Of a DNA stretch of 64,000 nucleotides, positions 17,023 through 26,478 are shown piece after piece. Positions within the stretch are counted from its first letter, which is position 1. Every line of letters starts with the position of its first letter. Position numbers and translations under genes: made by a program. The notes beneath the pieces were generated by a model. The model saw only the letters and a program-made list of their open reading frames with translations, was not told where the DNA came from and did no database searches. Source of the DNA: Streptomyces armeniacus (GTDB taxonomy: Bacteria > Actinomycetota > Actinomycetes > Streptomycetales > Streptomycetaceae); NCBI RefSeq assembly GCF_003355155.1, contig NZ_CP031320.1, positions 6,559,827 to 6,623,826 on the forward strand. Reading direction: 5' to 3'.

Positions 17023-17248
17023 CCAGCCCGGACACCAGCTCCTGTACGGGCTTGCGCCGCCCCGTGTAGAACGGCACCTCCTCGCGGACGTGCAACCGCG
17101 CCTCGGACGCCCGCAGATGACGCATCAGGTCCACGATCCGGTGCAGCCCGTCGGCCTCGAAGGCGAGCAGCCACACGTAGTCGCCGCGGGCGAAGCAGGC
17201 GAGGGTGTTGTGGCGTACGTTCGCGTAGCCGGCCGCCAGCGTGCCGTG
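17021..17248 (-). pseudogene. HemQ (coproheme decarboxylase / chlorite dismutase-like) C-terminal fragment
   Basis: About 76 codons matching the C-terminus of actinobacterial Hem[21 protein letters not shown], then [20 protein letters not shown], then [20 protein letters not shown], ending SGLA. HemQ makes protoheme from coproheme. The N-terminal domain and most of the heme-binding domain are missing, and no start codon fits. Upstream it is joined out of frame to an unrelated N-terminal fragment at about 17250-17275. The right arm of the inverted repeat overlaps its end. An intact hemQ is presumably elsewhere in the genome, since haem synthesis is essential. Confidence 0.85.
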
Positions 17249-17274
17249 CGCGGGTGGCGGTCGGCGGTCGGCGG

Positions 17275-17649
17275 TGCCAGCCTCTTATTGTATCCGACTC
17301 CGTGTGACAGAACGGCCAGTTTGCCGCGAATTAGCCCGAGTTGGCCTCCATAGCTTGCGGATACGGCCAGGTCCACCGGTGTCTCCAGGGCCTGCTCCCA
17401 GGGGAGGACCGGCAGTCCGGCGGAGGCCAGCAGTTCCGGTACGCCCGCGAGGTAGGGCGAGGATCCGGTGCAGGTGGCGAGGAGCTGCACCCGCAGGTCG
17501 CCGTGGAACAGCGGAAGGACGTCGAGCAGCCTGCTGGCGGAGGTCACGTTGTGGACGACGAGGAGGACGCGGCGGCAGTCCGCCCGGGTGACCCACCGTT
17601 CGGCGTCGTCGCCGGCCGGCACCCGCAGCCGTATCCCGCCGTCCGCCAC
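17275..17649 (-). pseudogene. Truncated gene of unrecognised family (N-terminal part)
   Basis: From a GTG at 17647-17649 the frame gives about 125 residues with VTRADCRRVLLVVHNVTSAS, RLLDVLPLFHGDLRVQLLAT, LPVLPWEQALETPVDLAVSA and [13 protein letters not shown], then loses similarity at about 17275 where hemQ sequence begins. The alternation of hydrophobic strands and helices suggests a Rossmann-like, GT-B-like N-terminal domain. Streptomyces proteins with this pattern exist but I cannot name the family with confidence. The 3' part has been deleted. Confidence 0.6.
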
Positions 17650-17713
17650 CCGCGCATCCCCCCATGGCCGGTGCCCGGTGCGGCCCGGCCCCTCGACAAC
17701 GTTGCGCGCGATG

Positions 17714-18077
17714 CTACCGGGGCCCTGTGGTGTCGGTGCGCGCCGTGTGCCGTACGCCGTGCCCCGTACGCAGGTCCGCCGTGTCGCCGTGCGACTCGAG
17801 GAGGTCGCGGAGGGGTCGGCGAGTGCGCCGCGCTGCTCGTCGGACAGGGCGGCGAGCAGCCGGTTCTCCGTGGCGACGTGGTCGGGCGGTGCGCGGTCGA
17901 TGAGGGCGCGTCCCTCGTCGGTGAGCGCGACGAGCGCGCCCCGGCCGTCCGACTCGCTGGGCGTACGCGTCACCAGTCCGCGCCCCTCCAGCCGGTCGAG
18001 GCGCTGGGTGATGGCGCCGGAGGTGACCATGGCCGAATGCATGAGCTGGGCGGGGGTCAGCCGGTGCGGCGGGTCGC
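17714..18077 (-). pseudogene. MarR-family regulator, C-terminal part, frameshifted
   Basis: The frame begins without a start as PPHRLTPAQLMHSAMVTSGA and continues ITQRLDRLEGRGLVTRTPSE (recognition helix and wing of a MarR winged helix) to LSDEQRGALAD. There the frame shifts by one base (near 17815), and LLESHGDTADLR follows in another frame to a stop at 17714. The first third of the protein is missing. It abuts an eamA remnant of opposite strand whose 5' half is also missing. Confidence 0.8.
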
Positions 18078-18619
18078 TGCGCCGCCGTCATGGCCACCGG
18101 AGTCGTCCTCAGCAAACGGTGGACGTCGCCCGCACCGCTGCTGGCCACCACCGGCTGGCAACTCGTCGCGGGCGGCCGGTTGCTACCCGTCGCACTGCTC
18201 GTTGAAGGCCCGCCGCCGGCCGCACTGAGCGCCGCGAACCTGGCGGGCCACGCCTATCTCACCCTCGTGGGGTCGGCTCTCGCGTCCTCTGGTTCCGCGG
18301 GATACGTGCCCTCTCACCCACCAAGGTCACCTTCCTCGGGCTGCTCAGCCCGGTGGTCGCCACGGTGCTGGGGTGGGTGGTGCTCGGCCAGGAGCTCACC
18401 GTGGCACAGGGGTTGGGCGGGGTCGTCGTGCTCGCGGCGCTGGTCGCCGTACAGAGGCGAGGGGGCGGCGGGAAGGCGGAGCCCACGTCGCGTGGCGGCA
18501 CCGTACGGGCGTCGGGCGTCGGGCGTCGGGCGTCGGGCGGCGGTGCGGCGGCGCCGGCGTCGGGCGGCGGCTGCGTCTGCGTCTGCGCCCGCGCCCGCGT
18601 CTTCCGCGGAGGCGGGTGA
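18054..18619 (+). pseudogene. EamA/DMT-family transporter, second half, frameshifted
   Basis: VMATGVVLSKRWTSPAPLLA and TTGWQLVAGG begin the second EamA repeat; SAANLAGHAYLTLVGSALA ends one frame, and WFRGIRALSPTKVTFLGLL, then VVATVLGWVVLGQELTVAQG follow in another frame after a small deletion near 18290. The first EamA repeat (five helices) is absent. The tail past about 18470 is simple-sequence DNA. It is the plus-strand partner of the marR remnant: both genes have lost their 5' halves at the same point. Confidence 0.82.
18508..18540. repeat. GGGCGTC heptamer array
   Basis: Four to five head-to-tail copies of the 7-mer GGGCGTC at the 3' end of the eamA remnant, followed by GGGCGGC variants. 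Typical slippage DNA. Confidence 0.75.
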
Positions 18620-18834
18620 GGGCGGCGAGGGACGCCGTACGGCGGTGGCGTGCTGAACAGCCGGCGGCTGGAGCGGTGCCGGTTTGCGTCATCCGGCCGC
18701 GGAGCCGTACGTATGGCGGAGCCGCACATACGCATGCGGAGACCCGTACGGACACCGGACTGTGGGAGCCGGCTGTGCGACCGGGCCGTACGGGCCAGGC
18801 CGCAGGAAAGCGACACCGACCGAGGAGCCCCGAC

Positions 18835-19578
18835 ATGTGCCACCCCGTCAACGGCCGCCCGCCCGCCGCACCCATCGTCACTGGCGGCGTAGCCGAGCAC
18901 GGGCCGCTCGAGCTGAGCACCGCCGACGGCAACCGCTTCCGCGCCTACCACGCGGTCCCGGAGGCCCCGATCGGTCGCAGCCTGGTGATCCTCCCGGACC
19001 GCCGCGGCCTGCATCCCTTCTACGAGGCGCTCGCCCAGCGGTGCGCCGAGGCCGGGTTCCGCACGGTGGTCATCGACTTCTACGGGCGTACGGCGGGGAC
19101 CGCGCCGCGTGACGAATCCTTCGACTGGGCGGCCCACATGCCGCTGCTGGAGGCGGCGCATGTGGACGCCGATATCGCCGCGGCGACCGCCTGGCTGCGT
19201 GAGCGGAGCACGGATCCGGTGTTCACCGTCGGGTTCTGCCTGGGCGGGTCCCACTCGTGGCGGCAGGCCGCCGGCGACCTCGGGCTGGCCGGGGCGATCG
19301 GCTTCTACGGCCCGCCGCGGTTCTTCGGCGACTCGACCGCGGACCTGTCCGCGCCGCTGCTCCTGCTGCTGGCCGGGGACGACGCCGCCACCAGCCAGGC
19401 CGAGTTCCAGGCGCTGGTGGCCGGTTTCGACAAGGCGGGCAAGGAGTACGAGATGCACGTCTACGAAGGGGCGCCGCACTCCTTCTTCGACGTGAGCTTC
19501 GGCGACTGGACGACAGCCTGCACCGACGCCTGGCAGCGCATCCTCGACTTCACCGCCCGCCACGGCTCGGCGGTCTGA
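18835..19578 (+). CDS. Dienelactone hydrolase family protein
   Basis: 247 residues, alpha/beta-hydrolase fold. Catalytic triad: Cys in GFCLGGS, Asp in LAGDDAA and His in GAPHSFFD, which is the dienelactone-hydrolase arrangement (Cys-Asp-His). These enzymes hydrolyse lactones or small esters; the natural substrate is not evident. ATG preceded by GAGGAG at a good distance. The 215 bp upstream hold no gene. It converges on the next hydrolase, with 8 bp between stops. Confidence 0.9.
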   Translation: MCHPVNGRPPAAPIVTGGVAEHGPLELSTADGNRFRAYHAVPEAPIGRSLVILPDRRGLHPFYEALAQRCAEAGFRTVVIDFYGRTAGTAPRDESFDWAAHMPLLEAAHVDADIAAATAWLRERSTDPVFTVGFCLGGSHSWRQAAGDLGLAGAIGFYGPPRFFGDSTADLSAPLLLLLAGDDAATSQAEFQALVAGFDKAGKEYEMHVYEGAPHSFFDVSFGDWTTACTDAWQRILDFTARHGSAV

Positions 19579-19586
19579 ACTCGCGC

Positions 19587-20942
19587 TCAGCGTATGAAGC
19601 GCACGTCGGGGTGGCGGGGAGAGGGGCCGTCGAGCACCGGCCGGGACTGTCCGCGGAGATGGCGGTCGAAGAACGCCGTGAGATACGCCCGCTGGCTGCT
19701 CACGGAGCGTTCCGGGTCGACGGTGCCGATCATGCTCTCGCGGAGCCCCCGCGGCAGCTCCGCTCTGCGGTCGAGCTGGGGCAGCAGCGACTGGTAGTCC
19801 GTAAGGGAGTTGTGCGCGGCCTTCGGCCACCACAGGTCCCGCTTCCAGCCGGGCGAGTGCTCCCAGAACGACTTCCAGGAAGGGGATTCCCGGTGGGTGT
19901 GCGGCGCCACGGACTCGTCCTCGCGGAACAGTTTGGTGCCCATCAGCAGGAACGGCCTGTCCAGCCCGGTTCTGGCGACGGGCAGCAGCTTGCCCGGGTC
20001 GGTCCAGCTGAGGCCCAGCGGTCCGTCGAGGTCGACGCCCGCGTCGATGCCGGGGTCCTCGCGCATCGCCTCGGCCGCTGTCACGCCGCCCATGGAGTGC
20101 CCGAACATGCCCAGCTTCTCCATGTCCATCGCCTTGGCCAGGCCGCGCGGCAGGGCTCGGCGCCCGGCGTCCGGGTTGTCCCCCTTCGCGAGTGAGCGCA
20201 GCCGGGCGGTGACGAAGTGCGTGTCCGCCACCCGGACTTCGAGCATCCGCCGCCACCGCTGCGCCTGGTCCTTGATCTTCTGCAGCTCCGGGGACGGCTC
20301 GACGACCCGGCCGTCCGGGAACTCGACCGCGTGCGCCTCGCCGGGGTGGTCGATCGTCACCACCACATATCCCTCGCTGGCCAGCTGCTCGGCGGTGGAG
20401 GTGCCGAGCGTGCGCTCGTTGAACCCTCCCGGGCTGAACAGCACCACCGGCGCCCGGCCCGCCTTCGGCGACACCTCGGCGCCGAGCCGGGCGTGCGTAC
20501 GGGTGCCGGCCCAGTCGACGGTCCCGGCGGGCAGCTTCAGCACCTCGGCCGCGCCCTTGCCGAAGACCTTCGCGGCGCCGGGCCGCATGTAGGGCGCCCG
20601 TTCGCCCCCGCTGCCGTGCCGCGCCGGATACCAGACGCTCGCCATCAGCTCGCGCCGCCCTTCGCCGCCCCAGGGGTCTCTGCGCGTCTCGTCGACGAGA
20701 TGCAGCTCGGTGGTGCCGACACCGAACGGCCCGGTGGGCCGGGCGAGGGACAGCCGCACCGGCCGCGCGGACGCGGCGTCGGCACGGCTGTCCGTGCCGC
20801 CTGTGCCCGTGCCGCTGCCCGGGCCGTCCGGGCCGCCGGGGAGCCCGACGGCCGGGACTGCGGCGGCGCAGGCGCCGACCACCAGCGCGGCGACGAGGGC
20901 GCGGCGGGTCCTGCTGTGCGGGAGACGCTTGTGTGATCGCAT
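19587..20942 (-). CDS. Secreted alpha/beta-hydrolase (PAF-acetylhydrolase/lipase-like)
   Basis: 451 residues. A twin-arginine-poor, Sec-type signal peptide is visible (RTRRALVAALVVGACAAAVP). The nucleophile elbow is GHSMGG, about residue 253. An oxyanion segment VVLFSPGGFNERT and the helix-rich C-terminus KAAHNSLTDYQ (possible catalytic His) fit the platelet-activating-factor acetylhydrolase group. Probably an extracellular esterase or lipase. The ATG at 20940-20942 gives the best signal peptide. Confidence 0.85.
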   Translation of the reverse strand: MRSHKRLPHSRTRRALVAALVVGACAAAVPAVGLPGGPDGPGSGTGTGGTDSRADAASARPVRLSLARPTGPFGVGTTELHLVDETRRDPWGGEGRRELMASVWYPARHGSGGERAPYMRPGAAKVFGKGAAEVLKLPAGTVDWAGTRTHARLGAEVSPKAGRAPVVLFSPGGFNERTLGTSTAEQLASEGYVVVTIDHPGEAHAVEFPDGRVVEPSPELQKIKDQAQRWRRMLEVRVADTHFVTARLRSLAKGDNPDAGRRALPRGLAKAMDMEKLGMFGHSMGGVTAAEAMREDPGIDAGVDLDGPLGLSWTDPGKLLPVARTGLDRPFLLMGTKLFREDESVAPHTHRESPSWKSFWEHSPGWKRDLWWPKAAHNSLTDYQSLLPQLDRRAELPRGLRESMIGTVDPERSVSSQRAYLTAFFDRHLRGQSRPVLDGPSPRHPDVRFIR

Positions 20943-21087
20943 ATCTGAACTCTGCGGCAGCGGCGGCCCGTTCCACATTGATCTTTCGGCAGGCGTTCAC
21001 CCTTACTTTCGTCAGGTCTGACGCGTCCCACCGAACTCCCACCCGCCGCCCACGCTCCTCCCACCCGCGCCCGCCACCGTTGGCGGC

Positions 21088-22512
21088 ATGGCAGCACCGG
21101 AACTCGACGCCACCGCCCGCGTCGCACGCCTCCTGCAGCGGACCGGCTTCGGCGCCGTGTCCGCCGAACGCGCCGAACAGGCGGCGGCAGGCGGTTTCGA
21201 CGCGGCGCTCGACGCTGTCCTCACCGACAGCGACCCCGGTGCCGCCGCGACTCCGCCCCCGCACTTCCCACCGCTTCCGGAACGCCCCAAGAAGCCGCAA
21301 CGCGGCCAGGGCGGCGAGGAGAAGGACGACGCGAAGGACGAGAGCGGCAAGGACGACAAGGGGGGCAAGGGCGACAAGGGGGGCGACGCGCGGAGCGCCT
21401 ACCGCGAGGCCGTACGGGAGCAGCGCGAGCAGCTGACCGTGTGGTGGCTGGACCGCATGACCGCCAGCGAACAGCCGTGGCCGGAGAAGCGCACGTTCCT
21501 GTGGCACGGACACTGGGCGACGTCCATCGCCAAGGTGAAGTCCGCCGACGCCATGCTCGCCCAGAATGAGACGCTGCGCCGCGACGGCGGCGGCGACTTC
21601 CGCCGCCTCGCCCGCGCCATGGTGCGCGATCCGGCCCTGATGGTGTGGCTGGACGCGTCCGGCAACACCGCCGAGGCACCCAACGAGAACCTCGCCCGCG
21701 AGCTGATGGAGCTGTTCGTCCTGGGCGTCGGCAACTACGGCGAGCAGGACGTACGGGAGGCCGCCCGGTCGCTCACCGGCTGGGCAGTGAACCGCAAGAC
21801 GGAGGACGGCTACACCGTACGGTTCCGCCCGCGCCGCCACGCAGAGGGCGCCCAGCGGGTGCTCGGCACGGAACGCGATCTGGACCCCAAAGAGCTCGTC
21901 GACCTGCTCACCGCCCGCCCGGAGTCCGCCCGTTACCTCGTCACCCGCTGGTGGGGCTGGCTGGTGTCGTCGGAGAAGGGGCCGTCGGAGGAGGCACTGG
22001 ACCGGATCACCGCCGCGTACGGTGCGCGGCGCGACGTGACCGCGATGGTGCGGGCGATGTTCACCGACCCGGCGTTCGCCGATCCGGACAGCGTGCTGGT
22101 GAAGCAGCCCGTTGAGTACGTGGTCGGGTCGCTGCGCGTGCTGGGCCTGCGCCCCGCCGAACTCTCCGGAGAGCTGCGGAAGTTCCTGCTGCGGACGCTC
22201 ACCTCGCTCGGGCAGGTGCCGTTCCGGCCGCCCAGCGTCGGCGGCTGGCCGTCCGGTACGGCGTGGCTGACGACCGCCGCCGCACGGGCGCGTACGGCGT
22301 TCGCGCAGCGGATGACCGGCGAGGCACGTGAGTCGGAGCTGCTCGCCACCGTACGGAAGGCGCCGGCGAAGGACCGTCCCGACCGGCTCGCCGACGCGCT
22401 CGGCACGGAGTGGAGCGACCGTACGCGGTCCGTCCTCGCCGAGGCCGCCGGGGACCCGCGCAGGGTCACCGCCGTCGCGCTCACGACCCCCGAGTACCTC
22501 GTACTCGGCTGA
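21088..22512 (+). CDS. DUF1800 domain protein
   Basis: 474 residues. The family pattern is present: LLQRTGFGAVSAERAEQAA at the start, NENLARELMELFVLGVGNYG, and REAARSLTGWAVNR; later KQPVEYVVGSLRVLGL and PSVGGWPSGTAWLT. DUF1800 proteins are nearly always encoded beside DUF1501 proteins, as here, and their joint function is unknown. A lysine/aspartate-rich insertion (about residues 65-105) is a local expansion. Next gene 15 bp downstream. Confidence 0.9.
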   Translation: MAAPELDATARVARLLQRTGFGAVSAERAEQAAAGGFDAALDAVLTDSDPGAAATPPPHFPPLPERPKKPQRGQGGEEKDDAKDESGKDDKGGKGDKGGDARSAYREAVREQREQLTVWWLDRMTASEQPWPEKRTFLWHGHWATSIAKVKSADAMLAQNETLRRDGGGDFRRLARAMVRDPALMVWLDASGNTAEAPNENLARELMELFVLGVGNYGEQDVREAARSLTGWAVNRKTEDGYTVRFRPRRHAEGAQRVLGTERDLDPKELVDLLTARPESARYLVTRWWGWLVSSEKGPSEEALDRITAAYGARRDVTAMVRAMFTDPAFADPDSVLVKQPVEYVVGSLRVLGLRPAELSGELRKFLLRTLTSLGQVPFRPPSVGGWPSGTAWLTTAAARARTAFAQRMTGEARESELLATVRKAPAKDRPDRLADALGTEWSDRTRSVLAEAAGDPRRVTAVALTTPEYLVLG

Positions 22513-22527
22513 CCCGCCGGGGGAACG

Positions 22528-23892
22528 ATGAAGACGACAGTGGACACCTGGACCCGCCGCCGGTTCCTCGCCGCAAGCGGCGTCACCGCGGCGGGCGCCC
22601 TGGCGGCCGGCGGTGCCTACTCCGTACAGGACCTGCTGGGCTCCGCAGGACGGGACGGCGACGGCGACTCCGGCGCGCAGGGTTCGCGAATACTCGTCCT
22701 GGTGACGCTCTACGGCGGCAACGACGGCCTCAACACCCTGGTGCCCGCCGGGGATTCCGCCTACCACGACGCGCGCCCCGACCTCGCGTACGACGAGGAC
22801 GAAGTCCTCCCGCTGGGCGACGAACTGGGGCTCAATCCCGGGCTGAAGGGCTTCAAGAGCCTGTGGGACAAGGACCGGCTGGCCGTCGTGCGCGGGGTGT
22901 CGTATCCGCAGCCGGACCACAGCCACTTCCGGTCGATGGCCATCTGGCAGACGGCGTCGCCCGGAACTCCCGCGCCGTCCGGATGGCTCGGCCGCTGGCT
23001 GGACGCGCAGGACGACCCGGACCCGCTGCGTGCGGTGTCGATCGGCGCCACCCTTCCGCCGTTGCTGGCGGGGGAGAAGACGGCGGGAGCGGCCGTGCAA
23101 CTGGGCGGCATGCGGCTGCCGGACGCGTGGCGCACGGTGTGCTCGTACCTCGCGGAGGGACACGCGGACGACGACCACCCTCTGCGGCGCAGGGCAGCGG
23201 AGTCGATCGGCGACCTGGTGACGGTCACCGAGGCGTACGGAGGACAGGACGCGCGGGACGGACAAAGCGCACAGGACGGAAAGGGCGCGCGGGACCGGAA
23301 GGACGCACAGGACGGGAGCGACGCGCAGGGCGAGAGCGGTGACGAGGAGGGCCCCGCCGACCCGAACGACGGCGAGGACGAGGACCGCCCCACCGACGGC
23401 GCGTCCGCCGGCGGGCAGAGCGAACTCGCCGCCCAGCTGTCCGTCGTGGCACGCGCACTGGAGGCGAACGCGCCCACCCGTGTGCATTGCGTGAGCCTCG
23501 GCGGTTTCGACACGCACGCCAACGAGAAGCAGACCCAGTCCCGGCTGCTCGGCCGACTCGACCATGACATCGCGGACTTCCTGCAGAGGATCCGCGGTAC
23601 GAAGGCGGGCAGCCGGGTCGTGGTCGCCGTCTACTCCGAGTTCGGGCGGCGGGTCAAGGCGAACGCCAACCAGGGCACCGACCACGGCACCGCCGGCCCC
23701 GTCTTCGTTCTCGGTGAGCCCGTCAAGGGCGGCTTCTACGGGGACCAGCCGAGCCTCACCGACCTGAAGGACGACGACCTGCGGATGACCACCGACTTCC
23801 GGGACGTCTACGCGACGCTCCTGGAGCGCGTCCTGGGCACCGAGCCCGGCCGCATTCTCGGCGGCCACGACCGGACGCTCGGTTTCCTCTAG
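22528..23892 (+). CDS. DUF1501 domain protein, Tat-exported
   Basis: 454 residues. The N-terminus RRRFLAASGVTAAGALAAGG is a twin-arginine signal. The body has VTLYGGNDGLNTLVP, PQPDHSHFRSMAIWQT, SLGGFDTHANEKQTQ and YSEFGRRVKANANQGTDHGT, which place this in the alkaline-phosphatase-superfamily-like DUF1501 group with likely metal ligands (Asp, His). A 60-residue Asp/Gln/Gly-rich insert lies before the last third. Pairs with DUF1800 upstream; probably an operon making an exported two-protein unit. Confidence 0.9.
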   Translation: MKTTVDTWTRRRFLAASGVTAAGALAAGGAYSVQDLLGSAGRDGDGDSGAQGSRILVLVTLYGGNDGLNTLVPAGDSAYHDARPDLAYDEDEVLPLGDELGLNPGLKGFKSLWDKDRLAVVRGVSYPQPDHSHFRSMAIWQTASPGTPAPSGWLGRWLDAQDDPDPLRAVSIGATLPPLLAGEKTAGAAVQLGGMRLPDAWRTVCSYLAEGHADDDHPLRRRAAESIGDLVTVTEAYGGQDARDGQSAQDGKGARDRKDAQDGSDAQGESGDEEGPADPNDGEDEDRPTDGASAGGQSELAAQLSVVARALEANAPTRVHCVSLGGFDTHANEKQTQSRLLGRLDHDIADFLQRIRGTKAGSRVVVAVYSEFGRRVKANANQGTDHGTAGPVFVLGEPVKGGFYGDQPSLTDLKDDDLRMTTDFRDVYATLLERVLGTEPGRILGGHDRTLGFL

Positions 23893-24003
23893 CCGGCCGT
23901 ACGGACGGGCGCCCGACCACCGCCCACCGTACGGTCCTTCCCCGCCCCACGCGCCGTCCGATGCGGCCGGTCCGCCTGCGCGCGCTCCCGCGGCCGGTAC
24001 GCC

Positions 24004-25662
24004 CTACGCGCCGTCCGCCGCCGGAAGCCGCACCTGTACGGCAGTGCCGCCGCCCGGCGGGCTGTGCACCTCCACCCGTCCCCGATGCGCCGCCGCCACG
24101 CTCGCGACGATGGCCAGGCCGAGCCCGCTGCCGTGCCCGGAACGGCCGGCCTCGGCGCGGTAGAAGCGGTCGAAGACGTGCGGCAGCGCGTCGGCAGGTA
24201 TGCCATCGCCGTCGTCCGCCACCTCGATGAGCACCGTATCGGCGTACGCGCCGCCCCCTGCCGCGCCGCCCTGCGCACCCGTGCCGCCGTAGACGCCTCC
24301 GTACGCACCGCCTCCGCCGTACGCGCCGCCCTCCGCGCCGTCTGCCTCCAGCGCCACCCGGACCCGCGCCCGTGTTCCCGGCGGGGTGTGCGTGCGTACG
24401 TTGGCCAGCAGGTTGTCGGTCAGCCGGCGCAGCTGGTCGGCGTCTCCGTGGACGACGGCGTCCGCGTCGGCCCGTACGGTCAGCGGGTGCTCCGCGTCGA
24501 CCACACCGGCCGCATCGGCCGCCGCACGCGCCACCTCGCCGACGTCCACGGCCGAGTGCCGCGGACCGCCGGTGCCGTCCAGCCGGGCGAGGAGCAGCAG
24601 GTCGTCGACGAGCCGCTGCATGCGCAGCGCCTCGTCGCGGATGCGGCCCATGACCCGGTCGCGGTGGGCGTCGTCGGCGATGGCGCCCTGCTCGTGCAGA
24701 TCGGCGTAGCCGAGGACGGCGCTGACGGGCGTGCGCAGTTCGTGGGAGGCGTCGGCGGCGAACCGGCGCAGCCGCTCCTGCATCGCCTGCTGCTGTGTGA
24801 ACGCCTCGCCCTGCTTCTGCAGCATCGTGTTCAGCGCCAGGCGCAGCCTGCCGACCTCGCTGTCGGGGGCGTCCCCGCGCATGCGCGGAGGGGCGTCGCC
24901 CCGTGCGATGCCGTCCGCGTCCCGCGCCATCGACTCCAGCGGCCGCAGCCCGCGCCGTACGATCCAGAACGCCACACCCGCGACCAGGCACAGCCCTGTG
25001 GCGACGCCGACGCCTTCCAGGATCAGTAGCCGCTCCAGGGTGCCGTCGACAGCCGTCAGCGGCACCGCAACGACCAGGGTGCCCTGCCCGCGCGGGAGCG
25101 GCCGCGTCAGCAGCCGGTAGCGCGGACCGGATCCGGCGCCGTCCGCGGACGGCACGGTGACGGGCGTGCCGCGCGCTGTCCGCAGGTCCTCCGGAAGCCG
25201 CGGGGGTGGTGCCTGGAGATCGCGCAGCCCGGGCGCGAGGGGCTGTACGCGGCCGGCCCTGCGGTGGATTTCGATGAAGTACTCCGGAGTGCCGAGCATC
25301 CGGGCGCTGGCGGCGAGCCCTTCCGTGGGCGGCTGTTGGGAGCGGATCTGCTTCACCACCCGCTGCTGGACGGCGCGCAGAGAGGTGTCCGTACGGTCGG
25401 TGAGGTGGTCACGCAGCGCCGTGTAGACGAGTGCGGAGACAGCCAGCAGCACGGTCGCGACGAGTGCGAGGAGGGCGGCCAGCAGGCGCCCGCGCAGCGT
25501 ACGCGGCAGCAGACGGCGTGCGGCGGCCGCCGTACGCGAAGTGTGCGCCGTACGCGAAAGGCGCACCGTCTGCGAAGTGCTCGCCGTATGCGAAGTGCCC
25601 ACCGTCCGCGTACGGTCCGCCGCTCCCCGATCCGCCTCCGCTCCGTCCGCGGCTCCCGTCAC
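24004..25662 (-). CDS. Two-component sensor histidine kinase (HAMP, HisKA, HATPase)
   Basis: 552 residues. An unusual N-terminus with repeated Ser/Thr-Arg-Thr blocks precedes two membrane helices (about 59-80 and 215-237) that bracket an extracytoplasmic sensor domain. HAMP follows, then the H-box ASHELRTPVSAVLGY with phospho-acceptor His, an N-box (DNLLANVRTHTP), G1 (DDGDGIP) and G2 (GHGSGLGLAIV). A Gly/Tyr-rich insert of about 30 residues interrupts the ATP-binding domain before G1. The GTG start overlaps the regulator stop (GTGA at 25659-25662). Signal unknown. Confidence 0.9.
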   Translation of the reverse strand: MTGAADGAEADRGAADRTRTVGTSHTASTSQTVRLSRTAHTSRTAAAARRLLPRTLRGRLLAALLALVATVLLAVSALVYTALRDHLTDRTDTSLRAVQQRVVKQIRSQQPPTEGLAASARMLGTPEYFIEIHRRAGRVQPLAPGLRDLQAPPPRLPEDLRTARGTPVTVPSADGAGSGPRYRLLTRPLPRGQGTLVVAVPLTAVDGTLERLLILEGVGVATGLCLVAGVAFWIVRRGLRPLESMARDADGIARGDAPPRMRGDAPDSEVGRLRLALNTMLQKQGEAFTQQQAMQERLRRFAADASHELRTPVSAVLGYADLHEQGAIADDAHRDRVMGRIRDEALRMQRLVDDLLLLARLDGTGGPRHSAVDVGEVARAAADAAGVVDAEHPLTVRADADAVVHGDADQLRRLTDNLLANVRTHTPPGTRARVRVALEADGAEGGAYGGGGAYGGVYGGTGAQGGAAGGGAYADTVLIEVADDGDGIPADALPHVFDRFYRAEAGRSGHGSGLGLAIVASVAAAHRGRVEVHSPPGGGTAVQVRLPAADGA

Positions 25663-26390
25663 GGCTGCCGTCCTGGAGGGCCCGCGGGCGGTTCGGACGG
25701 TGCGCGCAGGACGTAGCCGATGCCGCGCCGGGTGTGGATCAACGGCTCGCCCAGCGCGTCGAGTTTCCGGCGCAGATACGACACGTACGTCTTGAGCACC
25801 GCCTGGTCGCCCTCGCCGTAGTCCCAGACGTGCTCCATGAGCTGCTCCTTGGTGAGCACACGGCCCGCGTGCCGGAGGAGGCAGTGCAGCAGCCGGTACT
25901 CGGTGGGGGAGAGCTCCACGACGGTGCCGGACCGCCGCACCTCGTACGTCGCCGTGTCCAGTTCCACGTCCGCACAGCGCAGCACGCGGTCGTCGCCGGA
26001 GGGCGGCCGCCCCGTACGCCGGAGGACCGCGCGGACGCGTGCGGCCACCTCGTCCAGCCGGAAGGGCTTGGTGATGTAGTCGTCGGCGCCCAGGTCCAGT
26101 CCGACGACGACGTCGTCGCGGCTCTCGCGTGCCGTGAGGAACACGACGGGCACGCGGCCGTCGCCGTCCGTGCGCAGCCGCCGTACGACCTCGAAGCCGT
26201 CCAGGTCCGGCAGCATCACGTCGAGCAGGACGAGGTCCGGGGTGCGGGCGCGCGCCGCCGTGAGCGCCGCGTGCCCGGTGGTCGCCTCGTCGACGGTGTA
26301 GCCGAGGAAGCGCAGCGAGGTCGCCAGAACGTCGACGATGGCGGGCTCGTCGTCCACGACCAGGACGCGCCGTCCGTCTCCTTCGCTCAT
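25659..26390 (-). CDS. OmpR/PhoB-type response regulator
   Basis: 243 residues. Receiver domain: VLVVDDEPAIVDVL (acidic pocket), LVLLDVMLPDLDGFEV (phospho-acceptor Asp), FLTARES and YITKPF (Lys). The effector is a winged helix with ELSPTEYRLLHCLLRHAGRV and TYVSYLRRKLDALG. ATG at 26388-26390 is chosen because GGAGG lies 9 bases upstream; an ATG 9 bases earlier is possible. Coupled to the sensor kinase downstream. Confidence 0.93.
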   Translation of the reverse strand: MSEGDGRRVLVVDDEPAIVDVLATSLRFLGYTVDEATTGHAALTAARARTPDLVLLDVMLPDLDGFEVVRRLRTDGDGRVPVVFLTARESRDDVVVGLDLGADDYITKPFRLDEVAARVRAVLRRTGRPPSGDDRVLRCADVELDTATYEVRRSGTVVELSPTEYRLLHCLLRHAGRVLTKEQLMEHVWDYGEGDQAVLKTYVSYLRRKLDALGEPLIHTRRGIGYVLRAPSEPPAGPPGRQP

Positions 26391-26478
26391 GCCGCCCATC
26401 CTCCATGGCGGCGCGGCCGTTCGGCGACGGTACGGGCACACGGCCGGGGAAACCGGGGAAAGCAGCCCGGGGCGGGGG

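Noticed and set aside
18259..23868. A 1869-codon open frame on the minus strand
   Set aside because: It runs antisense to the eamA remnant, DLH, DUF1800 and DUF1501 genes, has no recognisable domain, and arises from GC-rich third positions lacking stops.
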